NCBI GenBank assembly: GCA_017457555.1
Contig: JAFTHG010000278.1
Coordinates: 1-5,288, forward strand
Direction of reading: 5' to 3'
DNA length: 5,288 nucleotides
Origin: Kiritimatiellia bacterium
Lineage (GTDB): Bacteria > Verrucomicrobiota > Kiritimatiellia > RFP12 > DVOR01
Position 1 is the first letter of the stretch. The number at the start of each line of letters is the position of its first letter. Positions 1 through 5,288 of this stretch are shown here, piece after piece. Position numbers and translations under genes: made by a program. Under the pieces are notes generated by a model. It saw only the letters and a program-made list of their open reading frames with translations, was not told the DNA's origin and searched no databases.

Positions 1-1305
1 ACTCTCACTTTGGTGGGAGCATTCACCCTCATGTTTTGGATTAATCCGCAATTAGCACTCTTTACGCTGCTTCCTGTGCCGGTGGTTATGGTCTTTGCCG
101 GTATTTTCCAACGCAAGATTCATCGTACATGGCGGGAAAATCGACGCGAAGTCTCCACTTTAGCTGCACACGTTGAAAATGTTGTTCAAGGCATTCGTGA
201 GATTAAGAGTTTCACACACGAAGATGAAGAGCGCTCCGCCTTCCGAAAAGTAAACGAACGTTTCCGCCGCTCCTTTGAAAAAGTCTACGTTCTCTATGCC
301 CCACTCTTCGCTGGTACACAGATGTTGCTTGAAGGCTATTCGCTGATGTATATCGCGTTAGGTGCGTGGATGGTCGCCCATGATACGGCTACATTGCCGC
401 AAGTTATCGCCTTCTTTATGTACTCGAAGTATGTCACCAAGCCTATGCGTCGCATTGTCAATGGATTGGATATGTACCAACAAGGCTTAGTTGGTTATTG
501 TCGTTTTCGTGAATTTCTGGCACAGTCGCCTGAAGAGGATGGCGCATCCGCTGGTCAAGAGCCGGATACCATTCATGGGACATTGCAGATTACAGACCTT
601 CAATTCGCCTATCCGGGAACCGATCGCACCGTTCTTTCCATACCCAGTCTCTACATTCCGGCCGGAACAGTGTGTGCATTAGTAGGTCCAAGTGGCGCAG
701 GAAAGAGTACCCTTGCCGCACTCATCCCCCGTTTCTACGATCCCACCACAGGGACTCTTCGTCTGGATGGCATTGATACCGCCACACTCTCAAAACGTTT
801 TCTACGCAAAGCAATTGGCATTGTGGCTCAACGTCCATTCCTTTTTGATGGTACCATCCGCGATAATCTCTTACTTGGCGCGCCACATGCTACAGATGAG
901 GAACTCTTCGCAGCACTCTCCCAGGCCAATTTAGCCGATTTTGTGCGCAACCTTCCCGCGCAGTTGGACACACCTGTTGGCGAACACGGCCTGATGCTTT
1001 CCGGAGGTCAGGCGCAGCGTATCGCAATCGCACGCGTTTTCCTCAAAAATCCCCCCATTCTTATCTTGGACGAAGCCACCAGTGCATTGGATACATTCTC
1101 CGAAGCTGCTGTTCAAGAGGCTTTAATTCGTCTGGCGACTGGTCGTACCACTATCATCATTGCGCATCGTTTAACCACGATTCGCCATGCAACAATGATT
1201 TGTTATCTGGAGGATGGTGCAATTGTTGAGCAGGGCTCCCATGAAACACTTCTGCAGCAAGGCGGACGTTACAAAGCACTTTTAAAAGCTGCGGGGATGC
1301 TGTAA
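1..1305 (+). CDS. ABC exporter half-transporter, TMD-NBD fusion (5' partial)
   Basis: This is a membrane exporter subunit with a transmembrane domain fused to an ATPase domain, of the MsbA/LmrA-like class that normally works as a dimer in the inner membrane. The reading frame is open from base 1, so the true start lies upstream. About 434 residues are visible and full members have about 570-600, so roughly TM1, TM2 and the loop between them are missing. Numbering from the first codon, residues 4-31 look like the TM3/TM4 pair, about 100-125 TM5 and 130-150 TM6. The ATPase domain starts near residue 190. It has an A-loop Tyr204 (FAYPG), Walker A GPSGAGKST (229-237), the Q-loop Gln277, signature LSGGQ (333-337), Walker B ILILDE (353-358), D-loop SALD and the switch His389 (IIAHR). 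All catalytic elements are intact, so the visible part looks functional. The substrate (lipid, drug or peptide) cannot be told from the sequence. The stop codon overlaps the next gene's ATG (TAATG), which suggests co-translation. Confidence 0.95.
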   Translation, partial: TLTLVGAFTLMFWINPQLALFTLLPVPVVMVFAGIFQRKIHRTWRENRREVSTLAAHVENVVQGIREIKSFTHEDEERSAFRKVNERFRRSFEKVYVLYAPLFAGTQMLLEGYSLMYIALGAWMVAHDTATLPQVIAFFMYSKYVTKPMRRIVNGLDMYQQGLVGYCRFREFLAQSPEEDGASAGQEPDTIHGTLQITDLQFAYPGTDRTVLSIPSLYIPAGTVCALVGPSGAGKSTLAALIPRFYDPTTGTLRLDGIDTATLSKRFLRKAIGIVAQRPFLFDGTIRDNLLLGAPHATDEELFAALSQANLADFVRNLPAQLDTPVGEHGLMLSGGQAQRIAIARVFLKNPPILILDEATSALDTFSEAAVQEALIRLATGRTTIIIAHRLTTIRHATMICYLEDGAIVEQGSHETLLQQGGRYKALLKAAGML

Positions 1306-1721
1306 TGCTCAAATTCATCATCCCGATCCTCCTCTTTGGATGCGGTTGCCAATCCTCCATCTTCGCCACACGGGCATTACATGAATGGGCGCAGACAGAA
1401 TTCACACCTCAGACCGAGCTTCCTTTTTCCCAATCACGTAAACTTGTCCTTGGACGAAAGACAGCAATTCACGTGATCCTAACTGCTACTCAAGCGGATC
1501 AGTTGATGATTGACTGCGGATTCGGATTGCGGGTAAAACTCAAAGATCCTCAATATAAAGATGGTTGGGCCACGCTGACACTCTGTGACGTGAATCAAGA
1601 CGATATTGATGATTTGATGTTTATGGCACAATTCACCGACCAACCCCGACCTTTTCGTGTTGTTTTCATATTGGAACCCACCGGTTGGACCCAATATCTC
1701 CTGCCAGACTTTCAAGATTAA
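1305..1721 (+). CDS. Small secreted protein, putative lipoprotein with an Asp-rich Ca-binding-like motif
   Basis: I do not recognise this 138-residue protein as a named family. The N-terminus has Lys3, a short hydrophobic run (residues 4-11) and the sequence L10-F11-G12-C13. That resembles a lipobox, with Cys13 as the possible lipidated residue. Phe at the second lipobox position is not typical, so a plain signal peptide or membrane anchor is possible. Residues 95-103 read DVNQDDIDD, which fits the DxNxDxxxD pattern of FG-GAP/VCBS-type or EF-hand-like calcium loops. Only one copy is present, so this is a resemblance and not a domain assignment. The rest is mixed polar sequence likely to form beta strands. 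The ATG shares its A with the exporter's TAA stop, and a GGGGA sequence at 1293-1297 lies 7 bases upstream as a plausible ribosome site. This arrangement implies translation with the exporter. The protein may act in the envelope beside it, but this is inference from position only. Confidence 0.8.
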   Translation: MLKFIIPILLFGCGCQSSIFATRALHEWAQTEFTPQTELPFSQSRKLVLGRKTAIHVILTATQADQLMIDCGFGLRVKLKDPQYKDGWATLTLCDVNQDDIDDLMFMAQFTDQPRPFRVVFILEPTGWTQYLLPDFQD

Positions 1722-1747
1722 ACCGCCTTTTTAGAGGATACTTATTC

Positions 1748-1753
1748 AAAGGA
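1748..1753 (+). promoter_or_regulatory. Ribosome binding site of the CstA-like gene
   Basis: AAAGGA ends 7 bases before the ATG at 1761 and supports that start. A similar AGAGGATA lies 15 bases further upstream (1733-1740), but it is too far from the ATG to be the site used. No convincing promoter is visible in the 39-base gap after the lipoprotein gene, so co-transcription with the upstream pair is likely. Confidence 0.65.
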
Positions 1754-1760
1754 TAACGTT

Positions 1761-3221
1761 ATGACACTTTTTCTTTGCGGAATTTTAGCCTTAATTCTCG
1801 GTTATTTCACCTACGGCCGTTGGATTGAACATCTCTTGGGACCAGACGATCGTCCCACTCCAGCGATTGCAGGAGCAGATGGCGTTGATACGCTTCCTCT
1901 ACCCAAATGGAAAAATCTCCTGATTCAATTACTCAATATTGCCGGTGTAGGTCCCGTAATTGGTGTCATTATCGGCATCAAGTTTGGTATTAAGTGCTTT
2001 TGGATTATTCCGCTGGGTTGCATTTTGGGTGGCGCAGTACACGACTATATTTCCGGCTTCATCAGTCTGAGAAACCATGGCATAAACTTGCCCGAGTTGA
2101 CGCGTCGTTCGCTGGGCGAACTCTACCATAAAATTTATGTTCTCTTTGTGATTATTCTACTACTCTTAGTGGTCGCCGTCTTTGTAAACATTCCCTCGCA
2201 ATTAATTGTCAGCACACTGCCTCAAACGTTGCCTGACACCCCCGCTTTCTGGATTGCAGCAGTTATTATTTTAGCCTATTACATTGCCTCAACGATTTTC
2301 CCTGTCGATCGTATTATCGGTAAAATCTATCCACTCTTCGGGGCGCTTCTCCTTATTGGTACGCTGGCGATGTTTATTGCATTGTGCATCAATGGGTTCC
2401 AAGAACCGCATCTGCTCACCGAGACGGAAGCCTTTTTGGCTGGTATGTTTACGGACCAACCTGTCATCCCCTGCCTCTTTGTCACAATTGCCTGCGGAAT
2501 TATTTCCGGATTTCATGCTACGCAATCTCCAATTGTTGCCCGTACGATGCGCCACGAACGGGAATCTCGGTGCACCTACTATGGGATGATGATTACTGAA
2601 GGTGTTATTGCGATGATTTGGGCTGCGGCAGGATTAGCCATTTACAACACCTTCCCTGAATTAATGTCAGACAAACCGGCCAAAGCTCTCAGCGTAGCGA
2701 CCGAGCATTTTCTGGGGGGCAATATCGGTCTACTGACTATTTTCAGCGTCATTATTCTGGCAATCACATCAGGTGACACCGCCTTACGCAGTTTGCGCTT
2801 GACGCTTGCCGAATACGTCAAAGTCCCCCAACGCAGTCTGAAAAGTCGTATTTTTGTCTGCCTCCCGCTCCTTGGATGTATTGGTCTCCTTTTGTGGTGG
2901 AGCAATCAGGATGCCACCAGTTTTGAATGGTTGTGGAAATACTTTGCATGGGGCAACCAAATCTTAGCTGCCTCCACCTTGATGGCCTGTACCGTTTGGT
3001 TGAAGCGTCACGGAAAAACGCCCTGGGTTACACTTCTGCCGGGTGCATTTATGACCTTTATCGTGTTCAGCTTTATCCTGTGGTCCGACGTTTCCCATCC
3101 GGGCTGCCCTTACGGTTTCAACCTTCCCTTATCGTTAGCCTATCCCATTGCTGGCTGCGTAACGCTGATCTGCTGCGCCCTTGTCTGGCGATTAGGCAAT
3201 CAAAAGACGCAAGACTGCTAA
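1761..3221 (+). CDS. CstA-family carbon starvation protein, short form (peptide/pyruvate transporter-like)
   Basis: This is a 486-residue polytopic inner-membrane protein of the CstA family. E. coli CstA (about 700 residues) and its paralogue BtsT are linked to peptide and pyruvate uptake. The substrate of short forms like this one is less clear. Family marks visible here are the N-terminal GVD-x-LPLPKW segment (41-50), the NIAGVGPVIG motif (59-68), GGAVHDYISG (90-99), SGFHATQSP (249-257) and ITSGDTALRS (335-344). By eye there are about 13 hydrophobic spans: roughly 2-18, 55-73, 79-98, 125-145, 163-180, 190-211, 235-252, 272-295, 320-336, 364-380, 393-413, 422-441 and 455-475. The protein ends shortly after the last span and lacks the long C-terminal part of the E. 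coli protein, as expected for the short form. The start is fixed by AAAGGA 7 bases upstream. The gene is 39 bases after the lipoprotein gene on the same strand, and its 3' end faces the sialate block. Confidence 0.92.
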   Translation: MTLFLCGILALILGYFTYGRWIEHLLGPDDRPTPAIAGADGVDTLPLPKWKNLLIQLLNIAGVGPVIGVIIGIKFGIKCFWIIPLGCILGGAVHDYISGFISLRNHGINLPELTRRSLGELYHKIYVLFVIILLLLVVAVFVNIPSQLIVSTLPQTLPDTPAFWIAAVIILAYYIASTIFPVDRIIGKIYPLFGALLLIGTLAMFIALCINGFQEPHLLTETEAFLAGMFTDQPVIPCLFVTIACGIISGFHATQSPIVARTMRHERESRCTYYGMMITEGVIAMIWAAAGLAIYNTFPELMSDKPAKALSVATEHFLGGNIGLLTIFSVIILAITSGDTALRSLRLTLAEYVKVPQRSLKSRIFVCLPLLGCIGLLLWWSNQDATSFEWLWKYFAWGNQILAASTLMACTVWLKRHGKTPWVTLLPGAFMTFIVFSFILWSDVSHPGCPYGFNLPLSLAYPIAGCVTLICCALVWRLGNQKTQDC

Positions 3222-3243
3222 CGTTACGAATAGCATTAAAACA

Positions 3244-3273
3244 ATTGCGGCGCATCCTTCGATGCGCCGCAAT
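3244..3273. terminator. Convergent-gene hairpin, probable bidirectional terminator
   Basis: A perfect 13-bp inverted repeat (arms 3244-3256 and 3261-3273, GC-rich core GCGGCGCATC) encloses a 4-base loop, CTTC. It sits between the stop of the CstA-like gene (3221) and the stop of the convergent GtrA-like gene (3295). On the minus strand the hairpin is followed by TTGTTTTAATG, a modest U-rich tail, so termination of the sialate-side transcript is well supported. On the plus strand the following bases (ACGTATG...) contain no T tract, so termination of the cstA transcript there is less certain and may rely on the hairpin only for 3'-end protection. Confidence 0.8.
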
Positions 3274-3294
3274 ACGTATGTCGCCTCATTTCAA

Positions 3295-3744
3295 TCAGAA
3301 CACCCAAAACTTGGCAATGAAATAGTTCACCACAATTTCAAGGATTGTCACAATCAGATTGATAATTTCCGGCCACCAGCCATATTCTTTGCGAACCTTT
3401 TCGCGATTGGTTAAGTCCCACTTCAGCCAATAATCAATTACAAACCACATAAGTCCCACGGTCAACAGCACCGTGCCAATACGTGTGGAGTAAAAGAGCC
3501 AGAGTGATTCCCAAAGACCACTCTCGGTCTGACTGAACGCCAACCACCGCATCATCACAAAGGCTGTTGTTGCCGCCGCACACCAAGAAATGGTCTTTGA
3601 CCAGACGTTACTGAGCGTAAACTTTCGGAAACAGACGGAATAGCCGACCTGACTGACAATCGTTGAACAGACACCCGAAAGGAAATACCAGAAGAGTTCC
3701 CAGAAGAGCGCCGGTTCAATAAAACGTGCAATGAACTCAGACAA
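3295..3744 (-). CDS. GtrA-like small four-TM membrane protein
   Basis: This 149-residue membrane protein resembles the GtrA family, whose members help move polyprenyl-phosphate-linked sugars across the inner membrane or support glycosyl transfer to envelope glycans. Hydrophobic spans lie at about 17-38, 50-66, 82-103 and 126-145, giving the four-helix layout of GtrA. Two family-like spots are the TM2 region with ISW..AATTAFVMMRWLAF (52-70) and the C-terminal NYFIAKFWVF, which matches the usual N-x-x-x-x-R/K-x-WVF ending. The loop before TM4 (104-123) is polar and charged and somewhat long. The start must be TTG at 3742-3744: an in-frame TGA lies two codons upstream and the next Met is residue 64, inside TM2. 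Upstream, only a weak GGGA is seen 9 bases before the TTG. The gene overlaps the epimerase stop by 8 bases, so it is probably expressed by coupling to it. Its role beside sialate genes is not evident. Confidence 0.8.
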   Translation of the reverse strand: MSEFIARFIEPALFWELFWYFLSGVCSTIVSQVGYSVCFRKFTLSNVWSKTISWCAAATTAFVMMRWLAFSQTESGLWESLWLFYSTRIGTVLLTVGLMWFVIDYWLKWDLTNREKVRKEYGWWPEIINLIVTILEIVVNYFIAKFWVF

Positions 3745-4924
3745 GGTTCAATGTCCCATCTTTCAGGAGTTCGCGGCACAACTGCCAGCATTCATACTGC
3801 ATACGCGGCACGTGGAAACAGCCCTTATAAAGGTTACCCTTAATATCCGAACAAACACGTCCATCGCGCGAAAGATAGCCGAACCATCCACCATATTCCT
3901 TATCCGGGAAGTGCGAATGTGTCCAATCGTGAGCCAACGTATGCATCTTGGCATACTTTTCGTCACCCGTCAGCTGATAGGCCAACAGCGTGGCGATGCA
4001 GACTTCGTTATGCGGCCACCAGAATTTCATATCCTGCCAGTATTCGCTTACGGGATGATTATAGACATCGCGATAGTAGAGAATGCCGCCGTATTCCTTA
4101 TCCCAGCCACGTTCCCATGACCAGTCCAGCATATCCAGACCGATACGAATATAATCCGTGCGACCACGCAACTTACCTTCGTTCATGATAAACCACGCGC
4201 CTTCAATCGCATGGCCGGGATTCAGTGTGCGCGCATCAATATGGTCAATAATGGCGCCATCAGGGGCCACGGTTTCCATAACACAGCGCAGATCCGGCTT
4301 CAAGTGATACTTCACAATATCTGCAATTGCCTGATCAATGCGATCATTTGCCTCTTCATAACCGATGCTTTCACGCAGACGCTGGCACGTCACGATGTTA
4401 ATCATCGGATGTCCCAAACCACGCGTCGGACGGATATCGGTAAACTTCGGCGGATAATCCACATGATCGCCATAAATCTGATACGTCTTACGCGCTAAAT
4501 CGGCGTATTCATCCGAACCCGTCAAGCGCGCATACTCACCGCACGCGATGCACATAAAACTTTCAGAGAAGGCATAACGACGCTTACGGATTGGATCACC
4601 TCGACGCGTCACATGAAAATACATCCGGCCATCTTTCGGGTCATAGCAGTATTTGCGGAGGAATTCCAGCGTCCCCTTTGCTGCCGCTTCCCACTCCGGA
4701 CGACGTTCAATATGATTGGCCAAGAAACCTAACGTCCACGCAAAGCGCCCCTGCTGCCAGACACCCTTATCATCATCAATCCGGTGACCCTGACGATCCA
4801 CGCCAGTCATAATACCACCGAATTCGCGATCTAAGCCATGTTCCATCCAAAAGGGCACAACATCGCAAAGCAGCCCATCATGATAGACAGTTTCAAGTTT
4901 TTGAAGGCGGTCTGTACTAAGCAT
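3737..4924 (-). CDS. N-acylglucosamine 2-epimerase (AGE/RnBP family), sialic acid catabolism
   Basis: This 395-residue cytoplasmic enzyme of the AGE/renin-binding-protein family has an (alpha/alpha)6-barrel fold. It most likely interconverts ManNAc and GlcNAc. The family-length sequence carries Arg60 (QQGR), NPGHAIE with His238, WWPHNE with Glu307, and KGCFHVPR with His371. From memory these match the active-site Arg57, His239, Glu308 and His372 of the cyanobacterial AGE, so catalysis looks intact. An in-frame ATG 23 codons further upstream (4991-4993) exists. I prefer the ATG at 4922-4924 because AGGAG lies 5 bases before it, and because the longer form would translate through the terminator hairpin. 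The fold is shared with cellobiose 2-epimerase and mannose isomerases. The upstream neighbour, an N-acetylneuraminate lyase that makes ManNAc, decides for the AGE function. This is the unphosphorylated route (ManNAc to GlcNAc) and not NanK plus NanE. A GtrA-like gene follows with an 8-base overlap. Confidence 0.93.
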   Translation of the reverse strand: MLSTDRLQKLETVYHDGLLCDVVPFWMEHGLDREFGGIMTGVDRQGHRIDDDKGVWQQGRFAWTLGFLANHIERRPEWEAAAKGTLEFLRKYCYDPKDGRMYFHVTRRGDPIRKRRYAFSESFMCIACGEYARLTGSDEYADLARKTYQIYGDHVDYPPKFTDIRPTRGLGHPMINIVTCQRLRESIGYEEANDRIDQAIADIVKYHLKPDLRCVMETVAPDGAIIDHIDARTLNPGHAIEGAWFIMNEGKLRGRTDYIRIGLDMLDWSWERGWDKEYGGILYYRDVYNHPVSEYWQDMKFWWPHNEVCIATLLAYQLTGDEKYAKMHTLAHDWTHSHFPDKEYGGWFGYLSRDGRVCSDIKGNLYKGCFHVPRMQYECWQLCRELLKDGTLNLV

Positions 4925-4929
4925 AACCA

Positions 4930-4934
4930 CTCCT
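4930..4934 (-). promoter_or_regulatory. Strong Shine-Dalgarno site that fixes the epimerase start
   Basis: Read on the minus strand this is AGGAG, 5 bases before the ATG at 4922-4924. It decides between that start and the longer in-frame ATG at 4991-4993, which has no such site and lies beyond the terminator. Confidence 0.85.
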
Positions 4935-4954
4935 GTTTTCTCATCAAAGGATAT

Positions 4955-4985
4955 AAAAAAAGCCTGCCACCTTTCGGCAGCAGGC
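4955..4985 (-). terminator. Intrinsic terminator after the N-acetylneuraminate lyase gene
   Basis: On the minus strand GCCTGCTGCC (4976-4985) pairs with GGTGGCAGGC (4962-4971) over 10 positions, including two G-U wobbles, around a GAAA tetraloop. Seven T residues follow directly (4955-4961). This is a textbook Rho-independent terminator 13 bases after the lyase stop. Only 30 bases separate the end of the T run from the epimerase ATG, so the element probably allows partial readthrough and acts as an intercistronic attenuator. A complete stop would require a separate promoter for the epimerase, and I cannot find a clear one. Confidence 0.88.
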
Positions 4986-4998
4986 ACATTCAAACGGT

Positions 4999-5288
4999 TT
5001 ATTCAGCCAAGATTGCCGCCACGGTATCCGCGCAATCCTTACGCTGTTCGGCAGTAAGATTGGAGAGTGGCGGACGCACGGTCGGCATATCCAAACCATG
5101 GATTGCCATCATAGCCTTGCCACCAACCACGCCACCATACTTCACCAGCAGGTCAACAATGCGGCAAACCTTGCTCATGCCCTTGTCAATAGCGGCCTGA
5201 TCAGCATTCTTGTAAGCTTCCCAAATGCCGTAGTAGAGCGGAGCGGCATAGTTGTAGGTCGAGCCGATTGCCGACTTGGCACCGCAAG
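4999..5288 (-). CDS. nanA: N-acetylneuraminate lyase, C-terminal part (gene continues past the window edge)
   Basis: This is the last 95 residues of a roughly 300-residue class I aldolase of the NAL/DHDPS family. The enzyme cleaves N-acetylneuraminate to pyruvate and ManNAc in the cytoplasm. The visible sequence opens with GAKSAIGSTYNYAAP. The GSTYN segment is typical of sialate lyases, and in E. coli NanA its Ser208 contacts the substrate. Dihydrodipicolinate synthases have a different sequence at this site. The C-terminal helical part ends with GLDMPTVRPPLSNLT, the usual family ending. The Schiff-base lysine and catalytic tyrosine lie in the missing upstream part. All seven visible lysines use AAG, whereas the exporter at the left edge mixes AAA and AAG, which hints at high expression. 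The TAA stop at 4999-5001 is followed 13 bases later by an intrinsic terminator, then by the epimerase that uses its ManNAc product. Another NAL-family aldolase cannot be ruled out fully, but the AGE neighbour makes sialate lyase by far the most likely. Confidence 0.9.
   Translation of the reverse strand, partial: CGAKSAIGSTYNYAAPLYYGIWEAYKNADQAAIDKGMSKVCRIVDLLVKYGGVVGGKAMMAIHGLDMPTVRPPLSNLTAEQRKDCADTVAAILAE

Noticed and set aside
1157..1715. Minus-strand open frames at 1157-1405 and 1479-1715
   Set aside because: Both are antisense to the exporter end and the lipoprotein gene, whose coupled layout (TAATG) and motifs are convincing. The antisense products show no recognisable features.
1722..1760. 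Terminator or promoter between the lipoprotein gene and the CstA-like gene
   Set aside because: The stretch has only a weak imperfect repeat around CCTTTTTAGAGG, with no stable stem and no clear -35/-10 pair.
2927..3325. Plus-strand open frame overlapping the end of the CstA-like gene and the hairpin
   Set aside because: Most of it is an out-of-frame shadow of the transporter's last membrane spans, and it runs across the terminator hairpin into the convergent gene.
3731..4812. Several plus-strand open frames (3731-4120, 3919-4188, 4211-4498, 4591-4812) opposite the epimerase
   Set aside because: They lie antisense to a gene with intact active-site motifs across its length, have no good ribosome sites, and their translations look like low-complexity shadows without family features.
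4925..4993. N-terminal 23-residue extension of the epimerase from the ATG at 4991-4993
   Set aside because: It would translate through the terminator hairpin and U run, it starts only a few bases after the lyase stop without a ribosome site, and a strong AGGAG precedes the inner ATG.
4925..4998. Promoter for the epimerase in the intergenic gap
   Set aside because: An AT-rich TATAT lies next to the U run, but the best -35-like TTGAAT is about 30 bases away, well outside normal spacing, and the Bacteroidota TAnnTTTG box has the wrong spacing.

Overview
The window holds two convergent gene blocks and no mobile elements, RNA genes or CRISPR. The plus strand carries a 5'-truncated ABC exporter (1-1305), a small putative lipoprotein whose start codon overlaps the exporter's stop (1305-1721), and a short-form CstA-family membrane transporter (1761-3221). 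The minus strand, read from right to left, carries the C-terminal part of an N-acetylneuraminate lyase (4999-5288, gene continuing off the window), an intrinsic terminator (4955-4985), an N-acylglucosamine 2-epimerase (3737-4924), and a GtrA-like small membrane protein that overlaps the epimerase by 8 bases (3295-3744). A perfect 13-bp inverted repeat at 3244-3273 separates the two blocks.

The best-supported biology is sialic acid catabolism. The lyase splits N-acetylneuraminate into pyruvate and N-acetylmannosamine (ManNAc). The RnBP/AGE-type epimerase then converts ManNAc to N-acetylglucosamine (GlcNAc) without prior phosphorylation. This is the alternative route known from Bacteroides fragilis, as opposed to the NanK/NanE route of E. 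coli. No sialate transporter, sialidase, sugar kinase or regulator lies in the window, so the operon must extend past the right edge or use genes elsewhere. The GtrA-like gene is translationally tied to the epimerase, but its role in this pathway is not evident. The plus-strand block is a less obvious set: an exporter, a small unknown with an Asp-rich DxNxDxxxD motif, and a CstA-like transporter. Members of the CstA family carry peptides or pyruvate in characterised cases.

The organism is probably a Gram-negative or otherwise diderm bacterium, possibly host-associated. The reasons are the sialate route, a likely lipoprotein signal, moderate GC content (roughly half, by eye) and clear Shine-Dalgarno sites such as AGGAG before the epimerase. 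Strong Shine-Dalgarno use argues mildly against typical Bacteroidota. A PVC-type lineage (Verrucomicrobiota, Lentisphaerota or relatives) would fit, but this is a weak guess.

No gene-free stretch exceeds 80 bases. I see no convincing new system. The points most worth a second look are the terminator placed between the two sialate genes, the GtrA gene coupled to the epimerase, and the small lipoprotein coupled to the exporter.
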